Positions 22,289 to 34,449 of a stretch of 50,227 nucleotides of DNA are shown here, piece by piece. Source of the stretch: Chloromonas sp. AAM2 (lineage: Eukaryota > Chlorophyta > Chlorophyceae > Chlamydomonadales > Chlamydomonadaceae); the NCBI GenBank assembly GCA_004335635.1, contig QAXH01004062.1, forward strand, positions 1 through 50,227. Reading direction: 5' to 3'. The position numbers were made by a program, and so were the translations under genes. Under the pieces are notes generated by a model that saw only the letters and a list, made by a program, of their open reading frames with translations, was not told where the DNA came from and did not search any database. Within the stretch, counting starts at the first letter, position 1, and every line of letters starts with the position of its first letter.

Positions 22289-25200
22289 TCAAACCACCTG
22301 CACTGCAAGCTTGCCCACGTGGCCTACGTCTGCAATGCACATCTCATTCGAATCCAGTGTGATGAAGCACTCTTCCCCATGCACTATGCCCTTGACTGTG
22401 CCCTCCTCGCCGATATGTTGTGTGGCTTCTGTGAGGAACAGCACCCGGATGCGCTCCTTCTTTTCAGGCCTGCAGCACAGGTGGACAGACGCAAGGCAGC
22501 GCAAGCAACAAGTCAGGAGTGCGGCACAGGTGGACGCAGACATGGGCACAGGGGTCAATTCAGATGAAATCGCAACAACATGCACCCTTTACTTGTTAGG
22601 GGCAATCATTACTGAGGCAATCATTATGCTTCGCTTAGGAGGCGATGTAGGGGGCTGCCAACCATCTCAAGCGTAGTGTGCGAAAGTGATGAGGTCGCAA
22701 CAAAAACGTAGAGAATTTTCATCGGCAACACCCAGACTCGATCTGACTCATAATCCTTAACACAGGATGCACCTCCCAATAAAGTTTTTATACAGAGTGA
22801 TCGGGCAGGTGGAAGCTCACCTGACTAGCTCTAACTGGTCTCCAGGCACGATCTCCTCCGCACTCCCATGCTCCTCGAAGTTGGCGCCCGGCGCGGGAAA
22901 CGTCCCTCGCACCACATGCACCCCGCTCGCATCCGCGCCCCGCACAACCGCCAGCGGCCACCCGCTCGGGTCGCCGGTTCCAGCCGATATCCTCACCACC
23001 AGCCCCTGCCACATGCTGTAATCGCTCTGGTGCGCGTGCTGCTCGAGCCCGGGCGTGCCCACCGGGAGTGATGGCGTGGCGGCAATGTGCGGAGTATAGG
23101 CGGAATTGACGTGCGGGGTAGGGGCCACGCCAGGCGTGGCACCAAGCATACCGTCCAAACCGGGGGTGGTGCCCAATGTGTCACCGGGGGTGATGGCAGG
23201 GGTGGGTGCGGAGAGGAAGGGCGTGGGGGCGGTGGCGGTGGTGGCGAGGGCGGGGGTCGGGGCGACGCCGGGCGTGCCTGCGAACGGGGAGGGAGTGCAA
23301 AAGAGGGAGGTATGAATCGCTGGAAACAGAGCTTCAGCACGTGATGCAGCAGGTGGGAGAGCTGGGTGGTGTGCCACAAAGTGGTTGTGTGATTTCACGG
23401 TGCAAGAAACGTATGATTTGACAGTTTGTGTTTTTCCATTATTGAGCATTTGCTAAGGAAAAAACTGCACCTGCGACGGGAGGCGGCCCGACGGTTCCCG
23501 CGTCCCCGAGCGCGGGTGTGGGTGCGTGGTGGAGGTCTGCGTACGGGCTGGGCGAGGGCGCGGAGGGTGTGAATGCGGCGGGGGTGTAGGCGGTGCCCAT
23601 GCCAGGGGTGTGCGCACTGGGCTGACCCCGATCGTCCTGCAGGAACAGACACGAGAGCACTCATTTTGATATCAGCGGACTGTGAGGGTCATGCCAATGC
23701 AGCCTGGGCAACAGGCCAGCCATTGATGGGGGTCGCCTGTTTTGTCTCGCCTCGTAGGTTCGACCTGACAAGATCAACGTGAACAGTGGAGGAACGGTTA
23801 ACAATGCTAAACAAGCCATTGCCCTCAAAAAGGGCAAAAGAGCAATGGTCTATTGCCCGCATGTGAACGCACCTGGTGAGGTCGGTCCAGCATGTAGTAG
23901 TTGTCGTCCATGGGGGTGGGCGCATGCATGGGCGTGTAGGGCGCATGTGCGGGCGTCAGGCCACCGCCTGAGCTGTAGTGCGCGGGCGTCATGGAGGGGT
24001 GCAGGGGCGTCTGGCTGGGGTGCAGGGGCGTGCGGAGGCACTGCCGCTGTAGCCCGCCTCGTAGCCCTGAGAACCGCCCGCGGCCGCACTGCTGGGGTGC
24101 GCGTTCTGCAAGGGAACACAGATTGAAATACACATGTCAAGTTAGAGATTAGTTGGCTCAGGGACACTGTGTAAGAACACAAGTGAAGGAACTTCGAAAC
24201 ACGCATGCCCTTGAGGTCGCTAGCGATGCATTCACGTGCCCGGCAACACGTCTGTCTAGAATATACGTTGACAGCTGGGCCGGTCCTATGCTCTGACGGC
24301 TCGCCACATCAGGAGGAGCCACACTTGCACATCTCCTGGTCTGTTGACCAACATGCTTCTCTTTTCACGCATTTGAGAATCGTTGCTGCTCGCTTGCTCC
24401 TGCTCTGTTGATGCATGCGTCTTGAACACAAGCATGCCTAAACAATGCTCTGTGCACCTTACTGATCCTGCTCTATTGACCAGTCCTACCTGTTGTGATC
24501 CGGGCCGCCCGGCATCGCGACCATACAGGCTCGGCCGAGTCGCGCCGTATGCCGAGTTGCCGGACGTTTCTTCCCTTACTTGGCCCTTGTCTACCGTTAC
24601 AATGCGACCGCTGATGGCATCCAGCTCGAGTTGCACGTGGGTGCCTGTTTCGTGCTTCACACGGCCACGATAGCCGTTGTATTGCCCGCCAACCACCTAT
24701 ACACACATGCGTTCAACCAAAATAATGTATCCAGTATGTTGGCAAATCATCAGAGACAATCACAACCAGGCAATCAGTATTGCGTTTAATGCAGGAGTCA
24801 CTAAACATGCACGTGCAAAATAAACACAGAAGTTCAACTTATGTGCGCAGATCATCGCCAAAACTAATGTGCAATTAACAGACACTAGTGCAATAGTCAT
24901 TCCCCTAGCGGCCAGTAGGCTTGACGTGCTCAGGTGCTTGAGTGGGTGGCTGGACTAAAACAAAACGCTAAACACTAGACGCTAAACCATGACAACGCCT
25001 GGCCAGCCAGGCGCCAGATGCACAAGTGAATGCTCCCCACATTGACCGCTGCACGATGCTGCACAGCCACACCCGCACACCGCTCAACTACACAGCCTGA
25101 CGCCCAATCGCCTTGCGTGGTGAACACGACCCCACACGACCATGCCGTCATAACTAACCCACAACTCTTAACGCTCTTACCACAGAAAGCCCTTCTGTGG

Positions 25201-28200
25201 TAAGTGTTGATACACCACTCAACTACACAGCCTGAAGCCTACCGCTTTCCCTCACCTTGACAGACCGACCGATGATGTTGTTGGCTGACTTGGCATGATG
25301 TGAAGCGCCGGAGAAGCTGCCCGGCTGCGGGCCTCCTCCCATCCGGGGCGGTGGCGGCCGGAAACCGCCGCCCCCGCGCCCCGGCGAGCCAGGCACCTGC
25401 AGGTCATCATTCATTCGTTCATCCACTACTTAGCGTGTCATGCTGCCACCGCAAGACCAACCAATCCGGCCAATAAGCAGCAGCCGGCACTACCACCCTG
25501 GTACAACAGTGAGCATGATGCCCCCAGAGATCAAGCACATGCAGGGTTCAGGGTCCTCTGAAAGGTTTGCGTGCGTGCATGCATGCGTGTGTGCCTTTTC
25601 ACATCTGTATCACCCACAAAGAACAGAAGTGTGTGTCGTTTCAGGAGCGAATTTTGTTGTCATAGGCCCCATTGAACTTGTTGCAGGATGTCCCAGAGCC
25701 CGATACAAGAAAAGCCAGCCAAGACCATGACTGGAACAGCGGCTCAATGATAACAATAACAATAATTATGTGAGGCTCACCTGCGATCCGCCCCTGCCTG
25801 GCCCGCCCGCTCCCGCGTACTGGCTGGGCGATGCAGGCATGTAGGCGAAGGCGTTGCGGCTGCCCCCGGGGCTCTGCGTGGGCACCCGCACCAGCCCACC
25901 CGCGGCCACCTGCCTGGCCAGGTCCACGCCCGACTGAACCTTGGCTCCGCGAACCTGCACACAAACAGACAGACAGGGAGTTAGAGAGGCTGCCAATGAA
26001 GCAGGGTAGGGACAACCGTTCAAATGCACAAAGCCATTGATATCATTAGCAGCAGCACAAGGCGTCGTTTCTAAGTACTGCACACAAATGGAATGGTTGG
26101 GACACACAAGAAAGGGCCGCATCGGACCATGCATCGGACCATGCACACGCTGGGCGCTCAGCAGTTTATCCAGACACCAAAGAAGAGATGCCACTCCACC
26201 ACCAAGTCCTCTGCTTGGGCCGTCCAGCTCTGGCTCTAGGCACGTTGGCCGTCTAGGTCCAGCCACTGCACACTCCCCAAGTGCTGCATACCAAGTGAGC
26301 GAGCAACACCAAAAGCAACATGCCCATCGCCATCTACCCCCGGTCGCTACCTGGTCCCTGGGCTTTGCATACCTTGCACTTGTTGGCCCGCACGCACACA
26401 AAGCCGCCCGCGTCCGCGAACTCGTTGGACTTGACGAACAGGCTGCCGCGCCACACGTAGGCCACGCTGCCGCCCTGCGTTTGGACCCGCGACTGGGCCG
26501 AGCCAGTGGTGAAGGTGACGTAGTCGTTCTGACACACCTGCATAGGACGCACGCGAATTGTTGAATATTGTGTCTAGCTGAAGTAACTTCGTCTAGTCAT
26601 TGGGCCTGCATGCAATCGGCTGGGTTGTCACTGTGTGTGTGCACGTGCACCGCGGGCCCTCCTGCTTTTAGAATGTGCAATCACGATGCTTTGGACAAGT
26701 TTGTGACTGCCTTGTACCATGTTGCAGTGCCGTGGGTTGAACCATGAAACGCTATGTAATGATGGTGATGGTGACGATGATGATGATGATGACAGGAGAA
26801 CGTGGACCTTTATTGAGTTGTGACCGAGTTGCAGGCAGTGATGAGAGCGGTTTCGTGAGATGTGTACTGGTGCTTTTGAGGCTACTGGGTTGCTGTGACT
26901 AAGTAGCAACTCGCATGCCACACAGGAGAGACGTGCATCCCTGCAAGTTACGTTCAACCGCGGTCAAACATCACGTGGTTGGGTGGCTTCCCTTGCCCTT
27001 TCCCTGAGCCACCAGCCGTTCTAACCGCCCAACCACCGAATTGATCCACCGGGGCGCTCCCTGCATACCTCGTTGTTGTTCATGTCCGATGTCTTCATGT
27101 TCCGTGTCTTGAGCAGCCGCTGGATGTCGGGTGCCCTCACCACCCGTATGTCGGCGGCCTCGGGGGCGGAGGCGGTTGTCAGCACATGCGCGGCTTCACG
27201 CTGCAAGCAGCAGTTGACCAGAGTGGGTTTCCACCTCAACCGGGCGGGTCAAGTGGTCATTCGTTGATGATATGAGGCCAGCGCATGCGCGGCCTGACGC
27301 TGCAGGGAGAGAGATGAGTCACGTGAATCCTTGCTCTCATATAGCTATGCATACATGATATGCATGTATGTCTGGCCTCATGAGACGGCCTCTGCCAGGA
27401 GCCGGCCTGTTACGGGTTACAGTGTCGCTGTGAGGCGAGTGACAGACCAATGCCTCGACTGAATTACGTGCCAACGGTAAGTTAGTGGCTGTTATGTATA
27501 ACCAATACTGATATCACCCACCATCAACTGACAAAGCACTGGCAATTGCATGGTCTAAAAGGAGCTGGCATGAAGATAGATTTAAGAAAAACACGACTAA
27601 GCATAGAGCTTGAGCAGGCCATGATAGTACCAACCCCATTTCCCATGGGCTCTTGGTACTTATCCAATAGCCGCCTCGAAAAAGAGCCTGCCATCCTGCT
27701 GCACATCTTGAACGTGCCCTATCAAGCCATTCCTATCTCGTGAACTCACTAATCAAAAAGATCACTCAGCAGAGAGCTAGCGGTGTCAACATGGTTTTTA
27801 TCTCGTGCGGGAGCTAAAAAAAAAACGTATTTCTGGGAAAGAGCCTACACTCCCGCTGCCTGCACACGCATGCTCTACCTGTATGTTAACAATGACCCCC
27901 GCCGTGTGCTGGTCCAACTGCACCAGGTCGTGCAGCTGGTACTCGCCCAGCACCTCCACGGCCGTGGTGGAAATGTCGGTGGTGGTCATGTCCCTGGGGG
28001 GCACACAGGAGGGAGCGGAGCGGCCATGTGATGGCGTGACAACGACCGACGCTGCATGGCGTCAGCGCTTCACGCAGATTTCCCTTTCTCTCGCCAGAGT
28101 GTACCGACCAGAATCTCTTTATTCATCAAATGATATCATGCACCGTTGTTGTTTTGATCACTCTGATCAGATATCATATGAAATGTGATAATGATCAAAA

Positions 28201-31200
28201 CAGCAATGGATGAAGACAGCCTCAGTGACTATCACACATGATCACACACCATGCAGAATGCCTTGCAGACTGCTGATTATAATAACACGTGAGCACCTGT
28301 CCTGCTACCTTGCACCATTCAGAAGCCCTTGCACACCTTCCAAAGGTCTTGAGCTCCTGCTTGGTCCCGTCTGAGATGATGATGCACTGGTCGTTGTCCT
28401 GGCCAACTTGCAGGACGATACCAATCTCGCCCTGGTACGGACCGCTGATGAGCCGCACCCGGTCACCGACCTACACACATGTCACACAGGCACGTCATCC
28501 AAACAAATATTATTTTCAAGGCGGCAGTGCCTTTTGCAAGACCGACTGTGAAGCAAGGTATAATTTTCTGCCCTGGATTTGAACACATGATGGAAAAGAA
28601 TCGGTCCCTGACCTACACAGGCACATGCCACATGCATGAGCTTGAGAGGGGCAGTGCACAGCCACATGCATGAGCTTGAGAGGGGTCAGTGCCTTTTTTA
28701 GCCAGTGCTTGATGAATTGTTTCAAGTGAGTTCCCGCCAATTCAGTTCTGCCTGATAAGTCTACTCTCAGCGTCTCCCCTAATCGTGCAAGGAGTTACAA
28801 AAGAGGCTGGCAGCTGCGCTTCGGAGCAGAGCAACACCTGCCATGCAGACCGCATGCACAAGTGACATCGGTGGACCTCACTGTTGTTCAAGCAAACAGC
28901 TCCGGTCAGCCGCCCCCTTGAACCAACCTGGTTGAACCCGCTTACCAAAACTTTTCCAGATCCCCGACTGAGCCCTTGATGCATGACCTCGAGTATGATA
29001 GCTCAGCTGCATTTGCCCGCGTAGATACCTTCCCTGCAATCCCCCCTACGCTTGTCCTCTGCAACTGCCCACCTGGAACAGTTTCCTGAGGTCCTCGTTG
29101 TCGAAGTCCACCGCCTCGTCAAAACCCTCCACCTTGGGCCGAACCATCACCTGACACGAAAACAAGACAACGACAAAAGATGGTCACCCGTATCCATATA
29201 CATATTTTAAGTACACTTAACCCACTACAAATCCATACTGTACAACTACTGTTGCCTGCCCTGTGCCCTGCGTTCGTTTTGCTTTCTTGCTCAGGGTAGG
29301 CCAGGGCGGTGTCCATCCCATTCCGTGTGCTCTGACGGCTTTCCTGGTGTAAATACATATACACTACTCTTGACTAAATGCAGCTGTACCATCCATGTAA
29401 TGATATCAGTACCGAACCCTTGCCTTTCAAAACAACAAGGGCCAAAGGCCGCCAAAGGACTCAACCCTGATAGCCTGAATCAAAGTTCTTCTTCTTCTTC
29501 TTCCAGTTCACTGAATACATTTTGCCCCTCTACTGCTTGCTTGGTACCGGCCGGCCTCTTGACGTCGCACTTCATACGCACGTTTCTGTCAAGTGGTCAC
29601 TGCCCTGCCCTACCTTGCCATCATCGCGGGTGGTGTCAACAGTTGCCTCAATACCCTTGAGTTCACCTGCATGGGAACCGGTGCAACATCGCATGTCACT
29701 GTACACACCCTCGCCTCGCGTCAAGACGGCCTGCTACGCAGGACCTGGGGCCTTGCTGTTGAGGTCCCAACACCTGGGGTGAGAACACACCTTCAACTCC
29801 AAACGACCCACAAACACCCTGGACCAATATCCCACTCCAGCCTCTTTGCACCTCTTCTAAGTTCTAACCCAACACGAGCAACCTGGTTAGGCATCATCCA
29901 TTGTCCATGTGCAAATGTCTCATTGCCTGTGCACTTGCTGACCGAATAAAAGCACCCCTCATTCGCACATGGCTCTGGCAGAAATTCACCGCAGTCGTGT
30001 CAGTACGGTCATGCCATGGGTTTCTGCGACACACCTTTGATGATTGCCACCTTGTCCCCCTTGAGGAACGTGGCCTTGGGAACGGCACCCCCAGCCGGCA
30101 GCGCCGCCACCAGTGACGACAGATCGCCTGTAAGTGAAGGAGTGAAGGAGTGCGATGAGATGAGTGAGTGGGTGTGGTTTCACATTTGTATTGTGCGGAA
30201 GAAGATGGCTCGCCCGTACACAGCAGCAGATCATACTTGCATACATTGCAATTGCAATACCCCAAATGTTCTCATATACACCGAGTTCTGGACTGCTGGT
30301 GCAGATGACTTAACATAGGGTTTTTCCTGGAATTTTGCTGGAGAGTTTCAAACCATCTTCATCACCTGTGCCTGTGGTCATTCCGCCGCCCCTTGCCCCC
30401 TCCTCCGCCGCCGCCCCGCACGCATTCCAGCGCTGGAGCTCCGCTAGCGGGGGCACGCCCTCAATAACGTTCAGGCTCTGCAGGGGCAGGAGCCAAGCCG
30501 CGCATGTCATGTTATCACGGACATCAGTTTACAACTGCTGCAAACTTTGGGGGGGTGTTGCTCTTACACTGGGTTAATTTTCCGCGCTACAGCATGGACT
30601 TGTCATGCCCATGGATGTCAACCCGCTGCACAGCGTCCACACAAAGGCTGCCATAGACGCAATTGCAGGTAGCCTAAACCCATGCAATGAGTTCAACCTG
30701 GACCAGCAACATCCCCACGACGCTCCCGCCTTGCAGAGCCCCCCACACACATCGGCTGCCTGTCCACTGCCCCTGTGGCAGCCAGCGCAACCCATCCATG
30801 CCTGCTGTGGCCCGCCCCCACACGGCCCTGTCCGTGCAAACCCCTGGCCAGTTTATCAATTGCATGCTTCAGGAGAAACCCGCTTTTCCTGTGCCCCACT
30901 AAAGACGCAGCCCTGTGATTCCCAAAACGCTTCTACGGCCCCACAGCACCCACATACCTGGATGGCAACATCCCTTCCTACATAGCCTTGATAAACCCCC
31001 CTGATAACTTCCTTAATAACTCCCTTGACACCTCCCGCCACCCACTCGCGACCCTTAGTGTTCACCCCCACTCTCCCCTTTCCCTGCGACACCCAGCGCA
31101 CTTTCCAGCCCCCCACCACGCACCTTGATAGCCACGTCCCTCTCCACGTATCCGTTAGCGAACCTGTGGCTGCCCACCATGAGGTACACCTGACCGTCCA

Positions 31201-34103
31201 CACCTGCGAACCAGTGGGTTGAGTGTTTTACTTCCAGCATTGGTCATCGCCTTCCATCGTGAACATCTAACGAGCCTTCATATCAAGTGCAAACAAATGA
31301 AAGGGAAACAGACGACAATTGACGAAAACCTGCAAGCCAACTGACTGAAATTGTTAGTAGAGTATCAAGCAATCACTAGGGAAAAACGCCGACCATGGTT
31401 TTGTTTCTACATCGTTCCACAAGTGGAACAGAAGATGGCTCGAGCATCCATATACAAAGCCATCATAATCGTATTGCAAAAGACTGCCGGTGCGGAGTCC
31501 AAATCCCCGTCAACACCTGTGCTGCGGGACACGGACAGCGCCAGCTGCCGCGCTTCCTCTGCGTTGAAGGGCTTGGGGGGCGGGCGAACGGGTCCGGTGC
31601 GACCGAACGGGTTCTTCTTGCGAGCCTCCTCATCCTGGACAAGAAAACGACAGTCACAAACAAGATAATCATATGAATGTGACATGAGTGTGTGCCAGCA
31701 CATGCACATGCTAGTTGGTTTTCGGGTGTTGATGTACAGTATACTTGTACTGAACATTGTTATTTCCATCAGCAGCCTTGCCCCATGCTTAGCTCCAACC
31801 CTGCGCCTCATGTAAAGCTTGTTGAGTCCGTGATCACTTGCTTCCTTCCCACTTGCCACCATCCTGTCACCCACATTTGCCCGGTTCGCCATGGCATGCA
31901 GGTCCAGGCGCGGCACCAGGCGGATGGTGGCCTTTTGAGAGGCGCTGTCCACCTCCACCACCTTGCCCAGGTCGTCCTTGTACAGGCCGTTACGCACTCG
32001 CACCCAGTTGTCACGTGCTGCACGTGGGAGGGGCAAAAAACAGCACTGAGCCGTGTGCTCTTGTTATGCTTCTTGATTCCCACCAAACGGATTCGGTTGG
32101 CCCCGAGACCGAGGACCGGGCAGTAAGCTGGCAGCAACAAAATGATGACTCATTGCAAACACTTGGCTGCCTGGCTGTCAAGGTCCTGCCTACTGTTGTT
32201 GCTCTGTCAAGCACCATACCATTGTCAAAAAATGACGAGCCTATGTTGAATCATTGATGTGAACCCTGTGTGCCCTGCCGCCTAAACCCCTGACTGCTGA
32301 CTATTCTGGCACCTGTGGCACACGGATAATCATATCCACATGCACTGCTTCTGTGCTTGTGTGCACATACTCATGGCGGTTTCTGCTCCCAGCCGTGCCC
32401 TCGATAATCAGTCCTCCCCGTACTGAAGGCCATGTAACAACAACAACTGCCCGTGCTTCCAGTGTAAACACACACCCAAACCCTGACATGCTGCGACCAC
32501 AAGCACAAGGCCCTGTGCTCACCGATGCCTGTTTTGGCCTTTCTGTTGACCGTGATTGCGTCCACCATTTGGTCCAGGGGCACGAGCTGCACCCCCTTGC
32601 TGATGAACACATTGCGAATGGCCCGAATGGCATCGCGCACTGCTGCCTCCTTGTCCGCCTCTATGTAGATGTAACCCTGCAGCATGGGAAAATCCATCAC
32701 CCAAAAGCATGATGTGTGCTGTAGCTATTGCTGTAGTCATTGCTTGTGAAACATGGCATTCATCAGCATGGCCGCTGCTACTGCTTGCGATTGCTGTTGT
32801 GCAGTGCTTCTGGGCTGTCAGCATCGTCGCTGAATTGCTTGTGATTGCTTCTGCAATATCAGCATGGTGCCGGCTGTGATGCAGTGATATGGCTGCCTTG
32901 GCCCCTGCTGGCCTTGAAGGGTGGTTATGGCCCATCAAGAGGGAAGCTGCCATGTATTGTGCTGCCCTTGCATGAGCAACACAGCCCAACCTAGCTTGGC
33001 CAGATAGGTACCATGCAGTGTTAGAGCGGCATGCTGCAAGCTGTGCTGTCTTCTGGCTTTCTGCCCTTTGCCCAGAAGCACTGCATGTTGCTGTCACGTA
33101 GTCTTGCCTGCTTCTGCAGTGCTGTGCCTGGCAGCTGCTCTTACCTTCAGATGATCCAAGCATATGGCTGATTTAATTGTCAGCGGTGTCCCCATTTTGT
33201 ACAGGCTATAGTGCTTTTGCAGCAGCTGCGTGACAAGTTCCCTCTCATGCCCAGGACGGCAATGGATGAGCCACAGCTTGGGGTCGTTGAAAGTGGGCAG
33301 CATGGCCTGCTGGCCAACAACGCCTGTCGCAGCATCCTCATACCCCTCAGGCTGATCCATGCGCTTGTAGCGTTCCTCGAGCTCCCTTGCAATTTCCTCA
33401 GGGGTCCTTTCATCGCGTTCCTGCTGCTCTCTGTTCAGTTGCCGGTATTTCGCATGATCCTCCCTGGTGTGTGCCTCCTCTGCTGCGATCTCGTCTCTGT
33501 CATCAATTAAATCCTCCGCCTCTTCCTGCAAGGGCCAAGACGTGGCGCCGAACGTGTCAAGCAAAAACAAGCTCGTTGTTTGGCGCTCAGAAGTACGCTG
33601 CAGGTGCGGTGCCTGTCTGGGGTTTGTTGCTGCGAGCGCAAGCACGCTTGCATGAACAACTCACATCATCGTCTTCCTCCTCCTCGTCATCCTCGACATC
33701 GGCAATATCATCGATGTACACGTTGCGCTTCCTTCGTTCTTGTTTCCTTCCACCTCCACCATCGTCCTGCGTCCATACACAGGTGGGACCAACATACAAC
33801 CTGCAGCTTCACCAATGCTCGCTCTGCAGCGCTGCGTTCTGTAGTCATTACAGCAGGGCAATTGTCTTCTACACGGCAACAAATCCTGTGGCCAAACCCA
33901 TTTCTGCATGGCATGCATGCCCATGGCCAAACACCAGCCCTAACCTCATCATCGTCATCATCATCATCATCAGCTGCAACCCGCTGGTTCTTCTTCTTCT
34001 TTGTCTTGCTCTTGACAGCTTCAGCGCCCTCTTCAAAATCCTCGTCCTCTAGGTCGTCCTCAACGTCCTCATCCTCTTCGTCGGCTTTACGCTTCTTGCC
34101 CAT
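22289..34103 (-). CDS. SPT5: Transcription elongation factor SPT5
   Basis: SPT5 pairs with SPT4 and clamps RNA polymerase II for processive elongation. I trace 22 exons: 34103-33945, 33766-33665, 33525-33145, 32676-32523, 32017-31875 (or 31860), 31634-31517, 31203-31124, 30477-30366, 30127-30035, 29666-29614, 29150-29073, 28470-28337, 27993-27879, 27200-27069, 26537-26373, 25954-25781, 25396-25256, 24696-24490, 24105-23873, 23636-23471, 23277-22821 and 22469-22289. All phases agree except in exon 19. About 1190 residues. In order: acidic N terminus, NGN domain (DPKLWLIHCRPG, LKGYIYIEAD), KOW domains (NWVRVRNGLYKDDLGKVVEV; VRLISGPYQGEIGIVLQ; VVGGQYNGYRGRVKHE), Thr-Pro-rich C-terminal repeats (TPLHPSQTPLHPSMTP) and a last KOW ending in GDQLELVRPEKKERIRV. 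A TGTAA lies 30 bp past the stop. Confidence 0.96.
23320..23381 (+). repeat. 62-bp segment shared with the CCDC148-like gene
   Basis: It begins CTGGAAACAGAGCTTCAGC and matches 40494-40555 with four differences, all transitions. Here it lies in SPT5 intron 20, antisense to SPT5. Confidence 0.92.
23873..24105 (-). other. SPT5: SPT5 exon 19 with apparent one-base frameshift
   Basis: The exon should be phase 0 at both ends, yet it is 233 nt, one short of a multiple of three. From its 5' end it reads NAHPSSAAAGGSQGYEAGYS and then meets a stop within the C-terminal repeat. From the repeat onward the other frame reads RTPLHPSQTPLHPSMTPAHY through to the donor. A missing base near the GCCTCCGCACGCC stretch (about 24020) explains it. 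It is most simply an assembly or sequencing error. Confidence 0.75.
25176..25204. repeat. Perfect 12-bp hairpin in SPT5 intron 17
   Basis: CTTACCACAGAA and TTCTGTGGTAAG are exact reverse complements around the loop AGCCC. The hairpin lies about 50 bp downstream of the exon 17 donor. Similar CTCAACTACACAGCCTGA segments at 25083 and 25208 lie beside it. Confidence 0.85.
26591..26793 (+). repeat. SINE-like dispersed repeat with (GAT)n tail, copy B
   Basis: It matches 14060-14284 nearly base for base up to the tail, then passes into a shorter, interrupted GATGGTGATGACGATGAT tract. It lies in SPT5 intron 14, antisense to SPT5. Confidence 0.88.
28627..28690. repeat. Short tandem duplication
   Basis: CCACATGCATGAGCTTGAGA with the following GGGGCAGTGC-like bases occurs twice in a row in SPT5 intron 11. 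Confidence 0.85.
29255..29350 (-). repeat. Dispersed repeat, CCCTGAGCAAGAAA family
   Basis: The minus strand reads GCCGTCAGAGCACACGG, GGGATGGACACCGCCCTGG and CTACCCTGAGCAAGAAAG, in the same order as at 45010-45180. It lies in SPT5 intron 10. Confidence 0.75.
30958..30996 (-). pseudogene. Possible duplicate of SPT5 exon 7 end
   Basis: The minus strand encodes GYVGRDVAIQ followed by a GTATGT donor. Exon 7 encodes GYVERDVAIK followed by GTGCGT. Most DNA differences between the two are synonymous third-position changes. The copy lies in the intron downstream of exon 7. It could be an alternative exon or the remnant of a duplication. Confidence 0.5.
32340..32450 (+). repeat. Dispersed repeat with (AAC)n tail
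   Basis: CAGTCCTCCCCGTACTGAAG and GGCCATGT end in an (AAC)n tract. The same leader at 15581-15606 ends in (CA)n. It lies in SPT5 intron 4. Confidence 0.65.
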
Positions 34104-34449
34104 TGTTTGCAAGGGACTTGTATTCAGATACTAACCTCGCGTCAGGAACTGCTACTGAGGGTCTCTGGGCGTGTATAATTCGCGCCAATCCGCGTTGGCC
34201 GTTTCTTAACCTTGGAAAGAGTGACAAGAAACGCTCTTACAATTTGGACGCTGCTTTGCCCTGCCACGAGGGGACTTCAAACCAGCAAGCCGACTGAATT
34301 ACAACGCTCACCAGACTGGTGAGTTGCAACCATAACATGAAATATCAGGCATCAACAGCCCTCCCTTGGTTTCCAATCAAGATGCACAGCCTGTCTAAAT
34401 CTAGCAAGCCAGCTGTGCTGGGTGCGGGAAGAAAATCTCCTCTGCATCT
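34104..34449 (-). promoter_or_regulatory. NOB1 3' UTR and SPT5 promoter region
   Basis: 346 bp separate the NOB1 stop from the SPT5 start on the same strand. The NOB1 polyadenylation signals lie inside this spacer, so the SPT5 promoter must be short or overlap the NOB1 3' UTR. Confidence 0.5.

Noticed and set aside
22020..22676. 218-codon plus-strand frame opposite the last SPT5 exon
   Set aside because: It overlaps the conserved KOW sequence on the minus strand and shows no domain of its own.
33387..34134. Ser-rich plus-strand frames opposite SPT5 exons 1 to 3
   Set aside because: They mirror the acidic N-terminal exons of SPT5.
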